DNA of 64,000 nt from the NCBI GenBank assembly GCA_030867875.1, contig JAOWCC010001589.1, positions 147,533,745 to 147,597,744 of the forward strand. Reading direction: 5' to 3'. Position 1 is the first letter of the stretch, and the number at the start of each line of letters is the position of its first letter. The notes under the pieces were generated by a model. That model saw only the letters and a program-made list of their open reading frames with translations. It did no database searches and was not told where the DNA came from. This document shows positions 1-9,561 of this stretch, one piece after another. Made by a program: the position numbers and the translations under genes. The stretch is from Actinernus sp. WN-2022. Taxonomy: Eukaryota; Cnidaria; Anthozoa; Actiniaria; Actinernidae.

Positions 1-93
1 TTTCTGTGGGTTTTCCGATTGTGTCGTCTGTGTGGTATAAAGTGGTAATCTGGGAACCAGATTATGGCTTGGAGTTTCCCTCACTCTTTGATG

Positions 94-334
94 TTAGGCT
101 CTGGAGGATGTGAAAAGCTTAGGCAATTTCACAACTCTCGCTTCTGCTCTGTAGATAGTTTTCTCCTCCTCCTCATCTTTGACCGCTTCTATTACGGCTT
201 TAGCGGATTTGTACTGTTCCTGTTTGCTTTTCTTTATTGAATGAAGGCGTTCCACCTGAAGTTTTTATCTGCTTAATTTCTCTAATCTGTTCTGCTGCAC
301 TTTGTGAGTCATTAGACCTTTTAAGTGCTGCCAT
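94..334 (-). pseudogene. Short charged, coiled-coil-like coding fragment, frameshifted
   Basis: On the minus strand a start at 334 (beginning MAALKRS) opens a Glu/Lys/Gln-rich stretch. A second frame then continues as a clean charged run (LQVERLHSIKKSKQEQ, later a run of four Glu) to a stop at 94-96 after VVKLPKL. The change of frame near 250 suggests one old indel. Composition is helical and coiled-coil-like. I do not recognise the protein. The opening residues and the late LPKL motif recall the N-terminal region of Bel/Pao-type retroelement polyproteins, but that resemblance is weak and from memory. It could be a truncated retroelement relic or chance. There is no intact reading frame and no visible partner gene. 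Confidence 0.25.
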
Positions 335-772
335 AGTTCTTTATAAGAATAATCACATCTGAAAAATGAGATCTTCGTTGTTGCGTTCGGTGTTCTTTTT
401 AACTTCGGTTTCTTCCAAAAAAAATGAAGCAAGGTAGCAAGGCTGACCTAGAATGAATTCAACCTCTTAACAGTCACCTACTTATGGTACACTACGTTAC
501 CCATAAGTCTCAGCACTACTCTCCCCAGGCTTCTGTTCCGTGCCAGCAAAATATTCATTTCTGTGAATTTCGTACCTCAACTAACATAAATTACACATAT
601 CAGCACCTTTTTATATTCCTTTGCCGTTCGTGCTATCGTCCTAAGCCGGAGCATTACTTAAAACACCAGACAAACAATCAGTCCAAATGATCTATCAATA
701 CAGCTATTATGTTATTGCCACTGATGCCATTAAGAAGTAATTTCTAAATCTCGATCTTCGTGTTTGCGCCTC
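335..772. other. AT-rich stretch with no supported gene
   Basis: I see no supported gene, RNA gene or clear repeat here. A 68-codon frame at 484-690 has no recognisable motif and ordinary AT-rich composition, and I do not call it. Confidence 0.5.
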
Positions 773-826
773 TCGGCATTCATTGTTTTTTCGGCATTCA
801 TCGTTTTCTCGACATTAATTATTTTC
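773..826. repeat. Three tandem copies of an 18-bp unit
   Basis: Three consecutive 18-bp units start at 773, 791 and 809, each beginning TCGRCATTMAT and ending in a T-rich run. A partial fourth start (TCGAT) lies at 827. Copies differ at a few positions. It is a minor microsatellite-like repeat just outside the left end of the proposed transposon, with no visible function. Confidence 0.6.
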
Positions 827-940
827 TCGATCTTTGGAACGACTGATGAAACACTCGATAAAAGGTATTCATTTATATAGCGTAAATTCTATATAAATAT
901 ATTCAAATGCGCTTCACAGTGTTATTTTTGGTGATACAGA

Positions 941-1010
941 CTACTATAGACAACATCGCGACCTTCCACTCCAGTTTGGCTCCGTGCTGCATGCCGGGAT
1001 GCATAAGTTC
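941..1010 (+). repeat. Left terminal inverted repeat (imperfect)
   Basis: Two blocks match the reverse complement of 8151-8220. The outer block is ATAGAC, two to three variable bases, then ATCGC (946-959). The inner block is TGCA, two variable bases, C, one base, GGGATG, one base, ATA (about 987-1004). Spacing between blocks is similar on both sides. The outermost bases are not sharply defined. Confidence 0.45.
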
Positions 1011-1019
1011 CGTAACAAC

Positions 1020-1030
1020 AAGATGGCGGC
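1020..1030 (+). promoter_or_regulatory. YY1-like AAGATGGCGGC motif over the start codon
   Basis: The 11-mer AAGATGGCGGC matches the known YY1 consensus (AANATGGCGGC) that overlaps start regions in many animal promoters. It also gives the ATG at 1023 a strong Kozak context (AAG before, G after). This is why I prefer 1023 over the in-frame ATG at 999. A related AACATGGCGGA lies at 8189-8199 near the other end of the element, in the same plus-strand orientation. Function is inferred from motif identity only. Confidence 0.45.
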
Positions 1031-2777
1031 TAGACGAGTGCTAGGAGCTGTTGATTCAAATATTAACTTGCCAAATTCACCCACCGTAAATGATCTAAGA
1101 ATTTTTTTACGAAAAAGGCAAATTCCGAATAGCAAGTATAATAAGAGAGAGCTCAAAGAGATCGTAATATCTGCAGAAAACTTCAGGTTGGGGCCAAAAA
1201 CAACTGACGAAGAAGACCGGGCCGTAGCAGATCAGCAAACAACCAGGCGCTTGTGTGTTGATAACGGATTGTTAATGTTACGCAATCCTGACAATTTGAG
1301 CTACAACTGGGAGAAAAGTTCCACCAATTTCCCAGACCTAACAGCTGAAGCTATTGATGCCTACGTCACTGAGTGTGAGTATAACTTCACTTACTCTTGT
1401 TATATAGATGCGCTATATAATTACATGTAAGTTAAGTTAGTTAAGCTTATATAAATTTAGAGGCTGGCAAAGACTACACTGACGGAGGAACACCAATTTT
1501 TAATTGTTGAGTTGTAAAATTACTCTCCTATTTATGCATTTTCTGTAATCACGATTGTTTAAAAATATTGATTCTTACAATATATTTAAGATTATTTTGC
1601 AAATGGAAATTGCTATCACACTGAGATTAGCACACAAAATATTGAGAAATTCTTGATATGTCAATATAAATTTAACTATATTGAATCTTAAAAATTCTAG
1701 GTGCTAAGAATCTTGAAACAACTGATGGGAAAAAGGCAAACATTGAAGGCCAGAGTGTTGAAGCTGCTGGCCATGTGCATGACGTGGCATACAATCACAT
1801 CAGTGGAAATATCAACTATTGTTTTGTGAGAGGCAACGTTGTGCCACAGATGTGTACTACCAAGGAACCCTATAAAAGCTGGATCCATTGAGAGTTCATT
1901 CTGTTCATGCCGTGCTGGATTACGAGGTCACTGTAAGCATGTGGTTGCATTGCTGTGTCATGTGTTGAGGTGCGTGCAAGCTGGAGAGAACAAAGCATGT
2001 ACAGCTAAGGCACAACTTTGGCATGCTCCACGGAAAGGACAGAAAGTTCACACACCAGACTTTGCCAAAAATTTAAGAGTTGTTGGAATATCTGGGGACC
2101 TTGATTTCAGCAGTGTGGAAAAAAAGAAAGCAAGAAGAAATAGGGCAGATTTTGATCCAAGGGCACCAGCAGATCGTACAGCTAAACCAATTGCTGAAAT
2201 GAATTTGGACAGACTAGCAGAAACAACAAATGGAAATTGTGGATTTTTGCTTTATGCAAAGCATATGAAAAGTCACGAGAGCCGTATCAGAACTGACATA
2301 GACAACATGCTCCATACAAAATATGTCCAAGTACGTGTATCTCTCTTCCACCAACAGTAGAGAAAGCTAGGTCATATTCTTTGTGCAGTGTTTCTTTGTA
2401 TAACAACATGTCTATCACACAAGAGCAGGTTGATCTCTTGTCAAAATGCACAGAGAAACAGTCTGACAGTGTGTTGTGGCACAAGCAGCGAAAAGGTAGA
2501 ATAACTGCATCCAAAGCAGGAGAATGTGCTGCAAAAGTGAATGAACATTTACAAGTAGATAAAAAGTGTTCTTCCATAGTAGCATCTATCATGGGATACT
2601 ACCCTCCAGCATATTCAAAAGCACTTCAATGGGGGAGGAAATAAGAGAAGGCAGCACAAAAGTCATTCCTTTATAAAGAGAAAAAAAAACACAAAAATCT
2701 CCATGTAGAACCTTGTGGACTTTTTCTGAGTGTTGACAAACCCCATGTTGGTGGCTCACCTGATGGCATTGTGCATT

Positions 2778-4198
2778 ATAAAATAGTTTAGATAGTACGC
2801 GCGCTCTGATTGGTTGTAAGCCGTGTTTCTATAACTCTATAGAAACATGGCAAATTATGGTGGTATCGTGGCCTTGAACTCAATTTGAAACTCGGCGAAA
2901 TAATTCCTACACTTTTCTAAAAACATTGAGCACTAAATTCAATTCGACGAAGAACTAGCTACAGTATTGTAAGAAACGACAATGTGTTGTTAGTTTAGGA
3001 ACAAGCCGATGTTTTATTCAACTCAAAACAATCTCAAAGTACGAATTACAACATTCATTTTTTGTGGACAAACTGTTGAGTTGCTCGCAAATTTGTGCGA
3101 TATTAAACAATCATTTTCGCCAAAACAGTCTATTTTGGCTGACTAAGCTCAATTAAAGACTATTGTTTGGTAGATTTATGCCGGAGAACTTTAAAAAAAT
3201 CCAGTCTTAAATATTGCTAACATGATCTAGATGCACAAAATAGAGGTTGAAATAGAAATGGCAATCAAAAGTACAGCAAAATGTGGAGCACAAACCTGAC
3301 AAAGTTAATCAACATCCAAGTGCTACAGTTTTGTACATATGCTAAAACTCCATCCAACGGGAATGTACGGTTCAGTATGACTCTCTACAGGTGCCGTAGA
3401 GGATGAGAAGGGCAAGGAAATCTGATCAAGCTTGAAGTGTCTGATGAAAACAACCTGCGGTCCGTATGCGACCTCATGAGGCATGAAACACGGCGAATCG
3501 ACGAAGAACTATTCTAGTCCTTGGAAGACAGAATGTACAAAACAACTGATGACCCGAGGGATGACTTCCATGTTTTGTAGCTCTAGATTTTAAAGAGAAA
3601 TCCCAAATATCCTCCTTTCTTGCAACACGTCTTGATCTCCTGCAAACTTTGTTTGCAGTTTGGTACGAAAACCGGCGCCCGCTTGATCCACGCCGTGAAG
3701 TCCATGAGGCAAAATGAACTGTTGAACATTACGTGCTTCCGTGTATTGTCAATCCAATTTTAGCATTAGTCCATATAGCTTCTTTTTCTTCATCATTCTG
3801 TGTAATTTTGGGCTCTAATTAAAAGGTTTTTCGTAGCTAGGCTGTTTTCAAACTCACTGAATCGGATTGACAAAACTGACTGATTTAGTCATGTGATAAG
3901 TTCATGACGTACGACTGCACGAGTTAGGAGAATTTATGTTTTGATGATCACAATAAATGCGCGATTTTCCTTTGTTGTACTTATTTTCTGTGGGTTATTT
4001 TATAAAGGAAATAGAAAACATTTCCCCTTGTTTCTATAGGGTTATAGAAACACTTGTGGAAGTTTGGAAGAACTCGAAATAGCTGTGGAAACACTCGCCC
4101 TTCGGGCTCGTGTTCCCACTGCCATTTCTCGTTCTCCCAAACTCCCACTCGTGTTTCTATAACTCTATAGAAACACGGGAAATGTTTTCTATTTCTTA
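2778..4198. mobile_element. 1,421-bp non-autonomous foldback element inserted in the YqaJ gene
   Basis: The YqaJ frame runs into this segment after GIVH (2765-2776) and resumes immediately after it with CSCC...LEIK. ATT at 2775-2777 and at 4199-4201 forms a candidate 3-bp target-site duplication. Removing the element plus one ATT (1,424 bp) rejoins the two coding parts in frame. Ends: the left begins ATAAAATAG and the reverse-complemented right end begins TAAGAAATAG. The right end is a 196-bp hairpin. The palindrome GTTTCTATAACTCTATAGAA occurs near both ends (about 2826 and 4152). Interior coding-like remnants (about 3425-3600, including CDLMRHETRRIDEELF) have stops and are unrecognised. Superfamily unknown. 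Confidence 0.75.
4003..4198. repeat. 196-bp imperfect hairpin at the right end of the foldback element
   Basis: The two arms (about 4003-4101 and 4103-4198) are reverse complements over most of their length, with scattered mismatches. The tip is GCCC-TTC-GGGC centred on 4102. Recognisable paired blocks include GGAAATAGAAAACATTTCCC with its complement at the far end, and AGTTTGG with CCAAACT. Such a long stem is unlikely by chance. It may be a terminal structure needed for mobility, or a nested palindromic element. Confidence 0.75.
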
Positions 4199-4837
4199 AT
4201 TGTAGTTGTTGTAAACAGGCATGTTTGGAGATTAAAAATCCTTATACATACAGAGACAAAACTGTTAGTGACTATGCAAATGAAAGAAGTGCCTGCCTAG
4301 AAACTGTCCCTGCTCTTCGCCTGAAGCGCAACCATCCATACTTTGCACAGGTTCAAGTTCAAATGTATGTGACTGGCACCACCGAAACCCACTTTGTTTT
4401 GAAAACGGCAAGCAAAACTGACAATTACTACCATGAGCTGATCAGCTATGATTCAGAATTTACAAATTGTCTTGTGGCCAAGCTTGATGCTTTTCATACA
4501 CAAGTAATAGTTCCTGAACTTTTCTCTGAGCAAGTTAGAACCACCATGATAATGAAAGATGTAACTGCTTGCCTGGACAACATTCTCAATAAAATAGTGA
4601 CAGACAAGCCATGTACATCTACACCAATTCAAGATACAATTATTTATTGTCCATTATGTACTGAAATTTGTGTTGAAGAACCCAAATCTTCAAAGGATCA
4701 AAGCATTGGCTGTGATGGGTGTGACATATGGTACCATCATGTGTGTGTAGGGATTTGTGGCACTGAGAAGTTCTTGAAGAAACAACAAAGCAAGTGGTAC
4801 TGCCCCTCCTGTTTGTTATAATCTTTATTTAATTCCA

Positions 4838-5196
4838 ACTTAGCTTTTTAAAGTGCATATGAGCCCAAATTGATGAAGTGTAAAATATTTCTTGATTTGA
4901 GTGTTGCGCTTATGAGTTATAGGGTTTCTATTTCCAATATGCTAATTGTGTGATGTCATGGGAGGCCAACAAAAGGTCATTTCTTTTCCTTGACTGTGAA
5001 TGAAACTATTTCTGGTTAAAAAATCTGCCAGCATGTTTTTGTATAATAAATGAGACCCAGTGATGACATCACATAATAGCATATTTGAAATAGAAACCCC
5101 TTTGACTCATAGATGCAACACCCAAATCAAAAATATTTTACAGTTGAACTATTTACTTCATGGAAAATCGATCATATGTACTTTAAGCTGTTAAGT
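4838..5196. mobile_element. MITE-like palindromic element between convergent genes
   Basis: Arms of roughly 120 bp (about 4838-4960 and 5064-5196) are imperfect reverse complements around a loop of about 100 bp. Matching blocks include AAAGTRCATATGA, TGTAAAATATTT, GTGTTGC, GGGTTTCTATTTC and ATGTGATGTCAT or near-identical forms of them. It lies 16 bp past the PHD-gene stop and about 190 bp before the transposase stop, in the shared 3' intergenic region. No open reading frame or clear target-site duplication was found. An AATAAA at 5045-5050 could serve as a polyadenylation signal for the plus-strand gene. Confidence 0.65.
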
Positions 5197-5385
5197 AGAC
5201 ATGGTTGCCTGTTTTAATGGTCTGCTTGGGATTCACATGTGACTTGGATTCTTACATGTATCTGAGACATTTCCCCAAGACAGCTCTTACCAACAAAACG
5301 TCGGCTGAGAAGTACAATGTGTATATATCATAAATTCTCCAGTACAAAATATCACTGAGTCCCAAATAAAATTACACTATGGCAT

Positions 5386-8094
5386 TTAGTTAACAGGTAC
5401 CAATACTCCTTGTAAGTTAACTAATATGCCTACTACAGTAAATATGTGGTCAATAAGATCATGTCGGTGGAGAGGTATATCGCCTCTCAAAATTCTGAAC
5501 TCCTTCAATCTACCAATAACTCTTTCAATATGAATTCTTGAATTTGACACACGTGTGTTGTGAATATTTTTTTCTTCAGTGAATGTGATACCCTTTTTTG
5601 CAAATTCTGGAATGATTAGTTTGGCTCCTCTATTTAGAAAGGCAGATGTATCTTTGAAGCCTTTGTCTGCCAAGATAATATCACCCTTTTTGAGCTTGTA
5701 CAGAAATCCACTCCTCCTGACGATGTCTACATCTGACATGTCTCCACCTGCTGAAGGTGAGATGTAGCTTACTGAACCACCTGGGGTGCATGCAACTAAA
5801 ACCTGAAATAAAGCGAAAACATAGTTAGTAATGTAGTGTATAATGTCTTTGCAAATTTACCATATACCTGTAAATAATTAAAAATGTTGAAAGTAACAAA
5901 TGTATTCATTTGGCATCTGACCTTATAGGTATGTCTCTGTTTGTAGTGTGAGAATAGCTGGGCATTTATATCAGTCTGTGAGGGCCTCTGAGTCTGCACC
6001 TCTGTGCAATCAATTATTCCTTTGACTGTCCCAAACTTCTCAAAGCACTTAGGATAGTAAGCATTGATTGTGTGATCATCCTCTGGCCAGAATATTATTC
6101 CTGACATCTCCATGCTGATAAAAGGCAATACTGTTGACAGGATGCTAGACACTGTGGATTGTGTTACTTGGAAGCGGAATGCCAAGTCTTCATCCAAGAG
6201 ATTCAGTCTGAGTTTCATCAAGGTGAGTAGAATTTCATTTTCTGGTGATAAGTCTCTCTGTTGGCCTGGCTTCTGTGATTGGTTGTTCTGCCATTTTGGA
6301 GTATCTAGAGTATGTGGTCCTTTGTAATAGTGCAGATTTTTCCATTTTGGCAACAGCTCTTGGTGTAGCCAGTCAAATATCCCATAGGATGTGCACCCAG
6401 TGTAAAGTTTCATCAGCCCATCATCATGCTTGATGTGCCCTATGTCAAGGCGAGGGGGGGGGGGGTAGGATTTCTCTCTGTGTTTGTTTTTGCCTGGAAA
6501 TAAAATTATATGTAATTATTTACAGAAATATTCTTAAGTTGATAATTGTGAAGCTATTAACCAGAGTAACACACTTGATACATCGGTGTTATTTAAGCAA
6601 AACACCAGTTTACCAATTTTATATGTGGTATTTATAAAATGAGTGGCCTTGTTATATTGGCGTACACATGTATAAAGAACCGAGCCACAGATGAGTATCC
6701 TTAGATCAGATATAACACAAGCACACATTTTATAAATATATAACTTCTAAAAGTTTAATTCTAAAAGTTAATTCATTTCAGAAATTTCAATGAAACTGCT
6801 TGTTTATAGGTATGTCATATGTCACTGGCATGCACAGTTAGAGTTTGAAAACAGTGAACTTTGGAGCCTCTGTGTTTGAGCTTGTTTGTGTTAATGGCTC
6901 GTTGCACTTATCTGACCATCACTGTCTGTACTGGGGTATAAAGGGCCATTATGTGCATGACACTTAGGAATTATCAATAAATTTTAGCAATGAATTTGAA
7001 AGTGATTAAGTAAGCTTAGTAATAATAATAATTAATTGTGTAGTTAAAAAAACACCTTGAGCTCAGGGTGATAATATTTTAGTAACATCACTGAAGGTAC
7101 ATAATATAAATGTTTTATAAATATATATTTTCAACCCCAAACCTTAATAAATTCAATACCTGTTCTTCAATCTTGTTTTGAAGGCAGGCAATTCTCTTTC
7201 TCAAATGACTAACAAGGAGTCTACAGCTCTTACATGGGCTCGGGAATTGACAAAGCCTTGCACAGCCAACATCATCCACATCAGCTGCATATTCTTTAAC
7301 TCCTGGTAGAAGGGAGCTCTGACTACCAGCTGCTGCAACCTTGTCATCACTGCCAGTAATTTCTTTAACACGAGCACGCTTGGCAGGAAGTGGGTGACGG
7401 TAAATCTTTCTTCTTGGGGTGGGCTCTTTGCAGTCATATCCAGACATAAATTTGATTGGATGGGGAGATTGATCGCGTGGTTGGCCATACTGAAAATGGT
7501 TACTGCACACAACAGATCCTTTGGTAACCTTGAATTTTTTTCTGTTTATTAATCTGCTCCACAGATTATAGTACTTGGATTTACAGCTGTAAAACTTTAC
7601 CCTGTCTGTTTGGCCCATGTGCTCTATTACATGTGGAGATACATATTGCCTAGAATATGATAAAACCGACTTGTAATAAATTATTTCAAGCATATTTAAA
7701 ATACATGTACGTTCACATATGAATTTTCTCCTCTCGGCATGGATTGATAAATTATAGATTGTAGGCCACAGTTCACAGACAAAAATACAAATAATGGGCA
7801 CTCAATTACTGAAAATACATTAACCATTACGGAAGAAGAAACACATTCTTCTTGGTTGCCGTTTTTTTAGTGACTGAGTTTATAATACCAGCAATTATTT
7901 TTTCTGTGACTTTAAACTTCATGCGAACGCTGTTCGTAGGCCGATAAAATGCTTGAAAAATATCTAATAAAAAGATTGAAAACAAACGGTACAACAACAA
8001 CTCAAGTTAAGCAAAACAAAACGCCAAGTTGTACTTACTTATCTGGGTAGAAATGATGATTGTCACATCCAAAAACCTCGCATATGTGCACCAT
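5386..8094 (-). CDS. THAP-domain DDE transposase, four exons, one frame break
   Basis: Exons on the minus strand: 8094-8039 (starts MVHICEVFGC), 7649-7160, 6493-5922 and 5802-5386, about 511 codons in all. Donors and acceptors are GT/AG. Phases agree at introns 1 and 3. N-terminus: THAP zinc finger (C5, C10, W49, C67SNH70), then a basic linker and a short coiled coil (LRKRIACLQNKIEEQ). C-terminus: DDE_4-type nuclease with Asp in GIIDCTEV (about 6009), Asp in LADKGF (about 5666) and Glu in HIERVIGRLKEF (5524-5526). It would bind transposon ends and catalyse cut-and-paste transfer in the nucleus. Exon 3 must start one base out of phase with exon 2; a run of 12 C in the sense strand (6465-6454) lies in the affected segment, and 13 or 10 C would restore the frame. 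So it is either a recent pseudogene or a homopolymer miscall. Confidence 0.75.
6454..6465. other. 12-base G/C homopolymer at the transposase frame break
   Basis: Twelve G on the plus strand lie near the 5' end of transposase exon 3. Reading exon 2 (phase 0 end at 7160) into exon 3 (start 6493) meets a TGA shortly after this run. Downstream, the frame encoding the catalytic domain is shifted by one. A run of 13 or 10 would keep a single frame through all four exons. It may be a true indel, a length polymorphism or an assembly error. Confidence 0.6.
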
Positions 8095-8150
8095 TTTGTA
8101 AACAAACACAGGCTGTGAACCGTAACTTAATCCTCCCATAACTATGGCAA

Positions 8151-8220
8151 CTGAGATATCCATCCCAGAGTGCATCGCCTGCGATTCAACATGGCGGACT
8201 AGCGATATGGTCTATTGTGG
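8151..8220 (-). repeat. Right terminal inverted repeat (imperfect)
   Basis: This is the partner of the segment at 941-1010. Read on the minus strand it contains ATAGAC-CAT-ATCGC (about 8215-8202) and TGCACTCTGGGATGGATA (about 8174-8157), each matching the left end with a few mismatches. It lies just upstream of the transposase start at 8094, where the transposase promoter is also expected. Confidence 0.45.
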
Positions 8221-8380
8221 CGCAATATATGTGCTGCCGTGAAGTTGGCAATCACGAGTGATTGTTAATACCTCAGAATACAATCCCCTACGCTTTCTCG
8301 AAATAACACACACCAGGTTCTTTCACGTCCCCCTCGTATAGATTAGAAGAGGAAGGCGACAAGGGATGGTCGTCAAACAT

Positions 8381-8532
8381 GGACGTGGACGCGGCGACGC
8401 GGGGACGCGGACGCGGGGGCGCGGACGCGGGGGCGCGGACGCGGGGACGTGACTTTAGAAACACTGTATTTGTGACGGATGGTCGTATTAAAAACATAAA
8501 CGGGGACGCGGGGACGGTGATGTGGGACGTGG
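8381..8532. repeat. GC-rich GGACGCGG minisatellite in two patches
   Basis: Tandem short units of the form GGACGCGG and GGGGCGCGGACGCG fill 8381-8451. A second patch lies at about 8503-8532. Both patches are preceded by a similar lead-in (GGATGGTCGT at about 8365 and 8475), so the whole block looks duplicated and diverged. It stands out sharply in GC from its AT-rich surroundings. It yields an Arg/Pro/Ala-rich minus-strand frame that I regard as an artefact of the repeat. Confidence 0.7.
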
Positions 8533-9048
8533 TTTATCTTTTTGAAGATCCAAAATAATATAAACTTTATCTTTTTGTTACCGCTTTAAATAGCCATCGA
8601 AACAGTCGTCATTCGGGAAGCACACGGTCTATACGTTAGTTCCACTTAAATATTCAAGAATATATTTACAAAAAAGAAGGTTCACTTGATCACGCGACGT
8701 CCCGATAAGTCAATAACATAAAACTTTTAATAAGTCCCTTGGTCTTGCCGAAACAACCAGTTAATCAACTCAATCGTGTGGCGACGTTAACCCGGCCAGC
8801 GGTGTGCCGCTTAACACAGGGTACCCGCCGGTTCAAATGTAAGAAAGCAAATGGCGGCCGGCCCGGAGTGTTGAATTGCACGCGTTTCTTCACGGCTATT
8901 CTAACGTGGTTCTCGGACTAAAGGTTGACGTCAATTGTAAGTAGACCCTCCCTAAAGATTGTTAAGTTCGTTTCATAATTGTTTTAAAGGGGCTATGTCA
9001 CCGAGAGCACATGCACAATAAAAGCATTCTATTTATGAATACTGGAAA
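8533..9048. other. Non-coding stretch, nothing recognised
   Basis: No frame here shows a recognisable domain. A 60-codon plus frame at 8739-8921 is basic but otherwise featureless. A CRE-like TGACGTCA lies at about 8927-8934, without a supported gene beside it. Confidence 0.45.
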
Positions 9049-9196
9049 TAGTATAGCGATACTTCGTGTTGATAAACATTACAATTGTTATGGTAATGTC
9101 CAACTATGATTTCAAAGGCCGCTTTGTGTCAGGAACCAATGTATCTCTGGTTGGCACATTAATGACAATGGATGACGTGGCAGTATCGCTATACTA
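9049..9196. repeat. 148-bp segment bounded by a perfect 15-bp inverted repeat
   Basis: TAGTATAGCGATACT at 9049-9063 is the exact reverse complement of 9182-9196. Matching does not clearly continue inwards or outwards. There is no coding potential. It may be a very small MITE or a stem-forming site. No target-site duplication is visible. Confidence 0.5.
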
Positions 9197-9561
9197 ATTT
9201 ACTAAACGCTCAAACCTATGACTTTGTTCACTTTGAAGATTAGCAAAATGTTGAAAGCACGAGATATTTTTGATTTTCCTGGACCACCGAAACATATTTC
9301 TCCCGTTTGTGCAGTTGAAATCAAGTCAACGCAGTGATCTATGAGACACACAGTTATGTGACTGCCCCAGGAAATACCGGTGTACATTCGAGGGTTTTTG
9401 ACTACAAATTGTCGTGTTCAAGTTCAAACTTTGATTTTTATTGGTTATCGAACAATGGTAACATTGCTTTTAATAACGCTAACCGATACAAAAACGTTAT
9501 TGCAACAAAAACCCAACAATAATAAATTATTTTACATGGGGCACCAAATAAGTTTTTTTAA

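Larger units (their letters stand above)
1023..4821 (+). pseudogene. YqaJ-type nuclease with SAP-like, SWIM and PHD domains, broken
   Basis: Exon 1 (1023-1374) encodes a SAP-like helix pair (LRIFLRKRQIPNSKYNKREL) and ends at a GTGAGT donor. Exon 2 starts after TTCTAG at 1701. Domains then follow in order: a SWIM finger (CSC, seven residues, CKH; about 1898-1940), a YqaJ nuclease core with RITAS (about 2500), SPDG (about 2757-2768) and LEIK (about 4222), and a C-terminal PHD finger (CPLC, CDGC, WYHHVC, WYCPSC; about 4650-4812). YqaJ proteins belong to the lambda-exonuclease-like family. Breaks seen: a frame change near 1875, another near 2335, a TAA at 2642-2644 next to the expected catalytic Glu, and the element at 2778-4198. 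The partner transposase is convergent. Function as a transposon accessory nuclease is inferred; the gene is a pseudogene here. Confidence 0.8.
941..8220. mobile_element. Decayed two-gene DNA transposon, ISL2EU (IS4EU)-like
   Basis: Two convergent genes lie between weak inverted ends: a plus-strand SAP-like/SWIM/YqaJ/PHD gene (1023-4821) and a minus-strand THAP-DDE transposase gene (5386-8094). To my knowledge, pairing a THAP/DDE_4-type transposase with a YqaJ-like nuclease characterises the ISL2EU superfamily of animal DNA transposons. The terminal segments 941-1010 and 8151-8220 are imperfect inverted repeats. I could not identify a target-site duplication, so the exact ends are uncertain. 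The element is dead as it stands: the nuclease gene has several breaks and the transposase gene has one. Two smaller elements are nested inside it. The alternative is two unrelated neighbouring transposons. Confidence 0.55.

Noticed and set aside
484..690. 68-codon plus-strand frame
   Set aside because: It has no motif, no homology that I recognise and no supporting splice or promoter signals.
4003..4198. Helitron 3' hairpin
   Set aside because: The stem is far longer than a Helitron terminal hairpin, no CTRR end follows it, and a target-site duplication is present, which Helitrons do not make.
6112..6433. Plus-strand frames opposite the transposase
   Set aside because: They lie antisense to the DDE exon and have no domain of their own.
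7201..7512. Second minus-strand frame overlapping the THAP exon
   Set aside because: It is an alternative frame of the exon that encodes the THAP finger; only the 7649-7160 frame has the C-x2-H motif and consistent splice phases.
8288..8497. Arg/Pro-rich minus-strand protein
   Set aside because: The frame is created by the GGACGCGG minisatellite and shows no other coding feature.
8800..8860. tRNA gene suggested by GGTTCAAATG (B-box-like)
   Set aside because: There is no matching A box, acceptor stem or cloverleaf around it.
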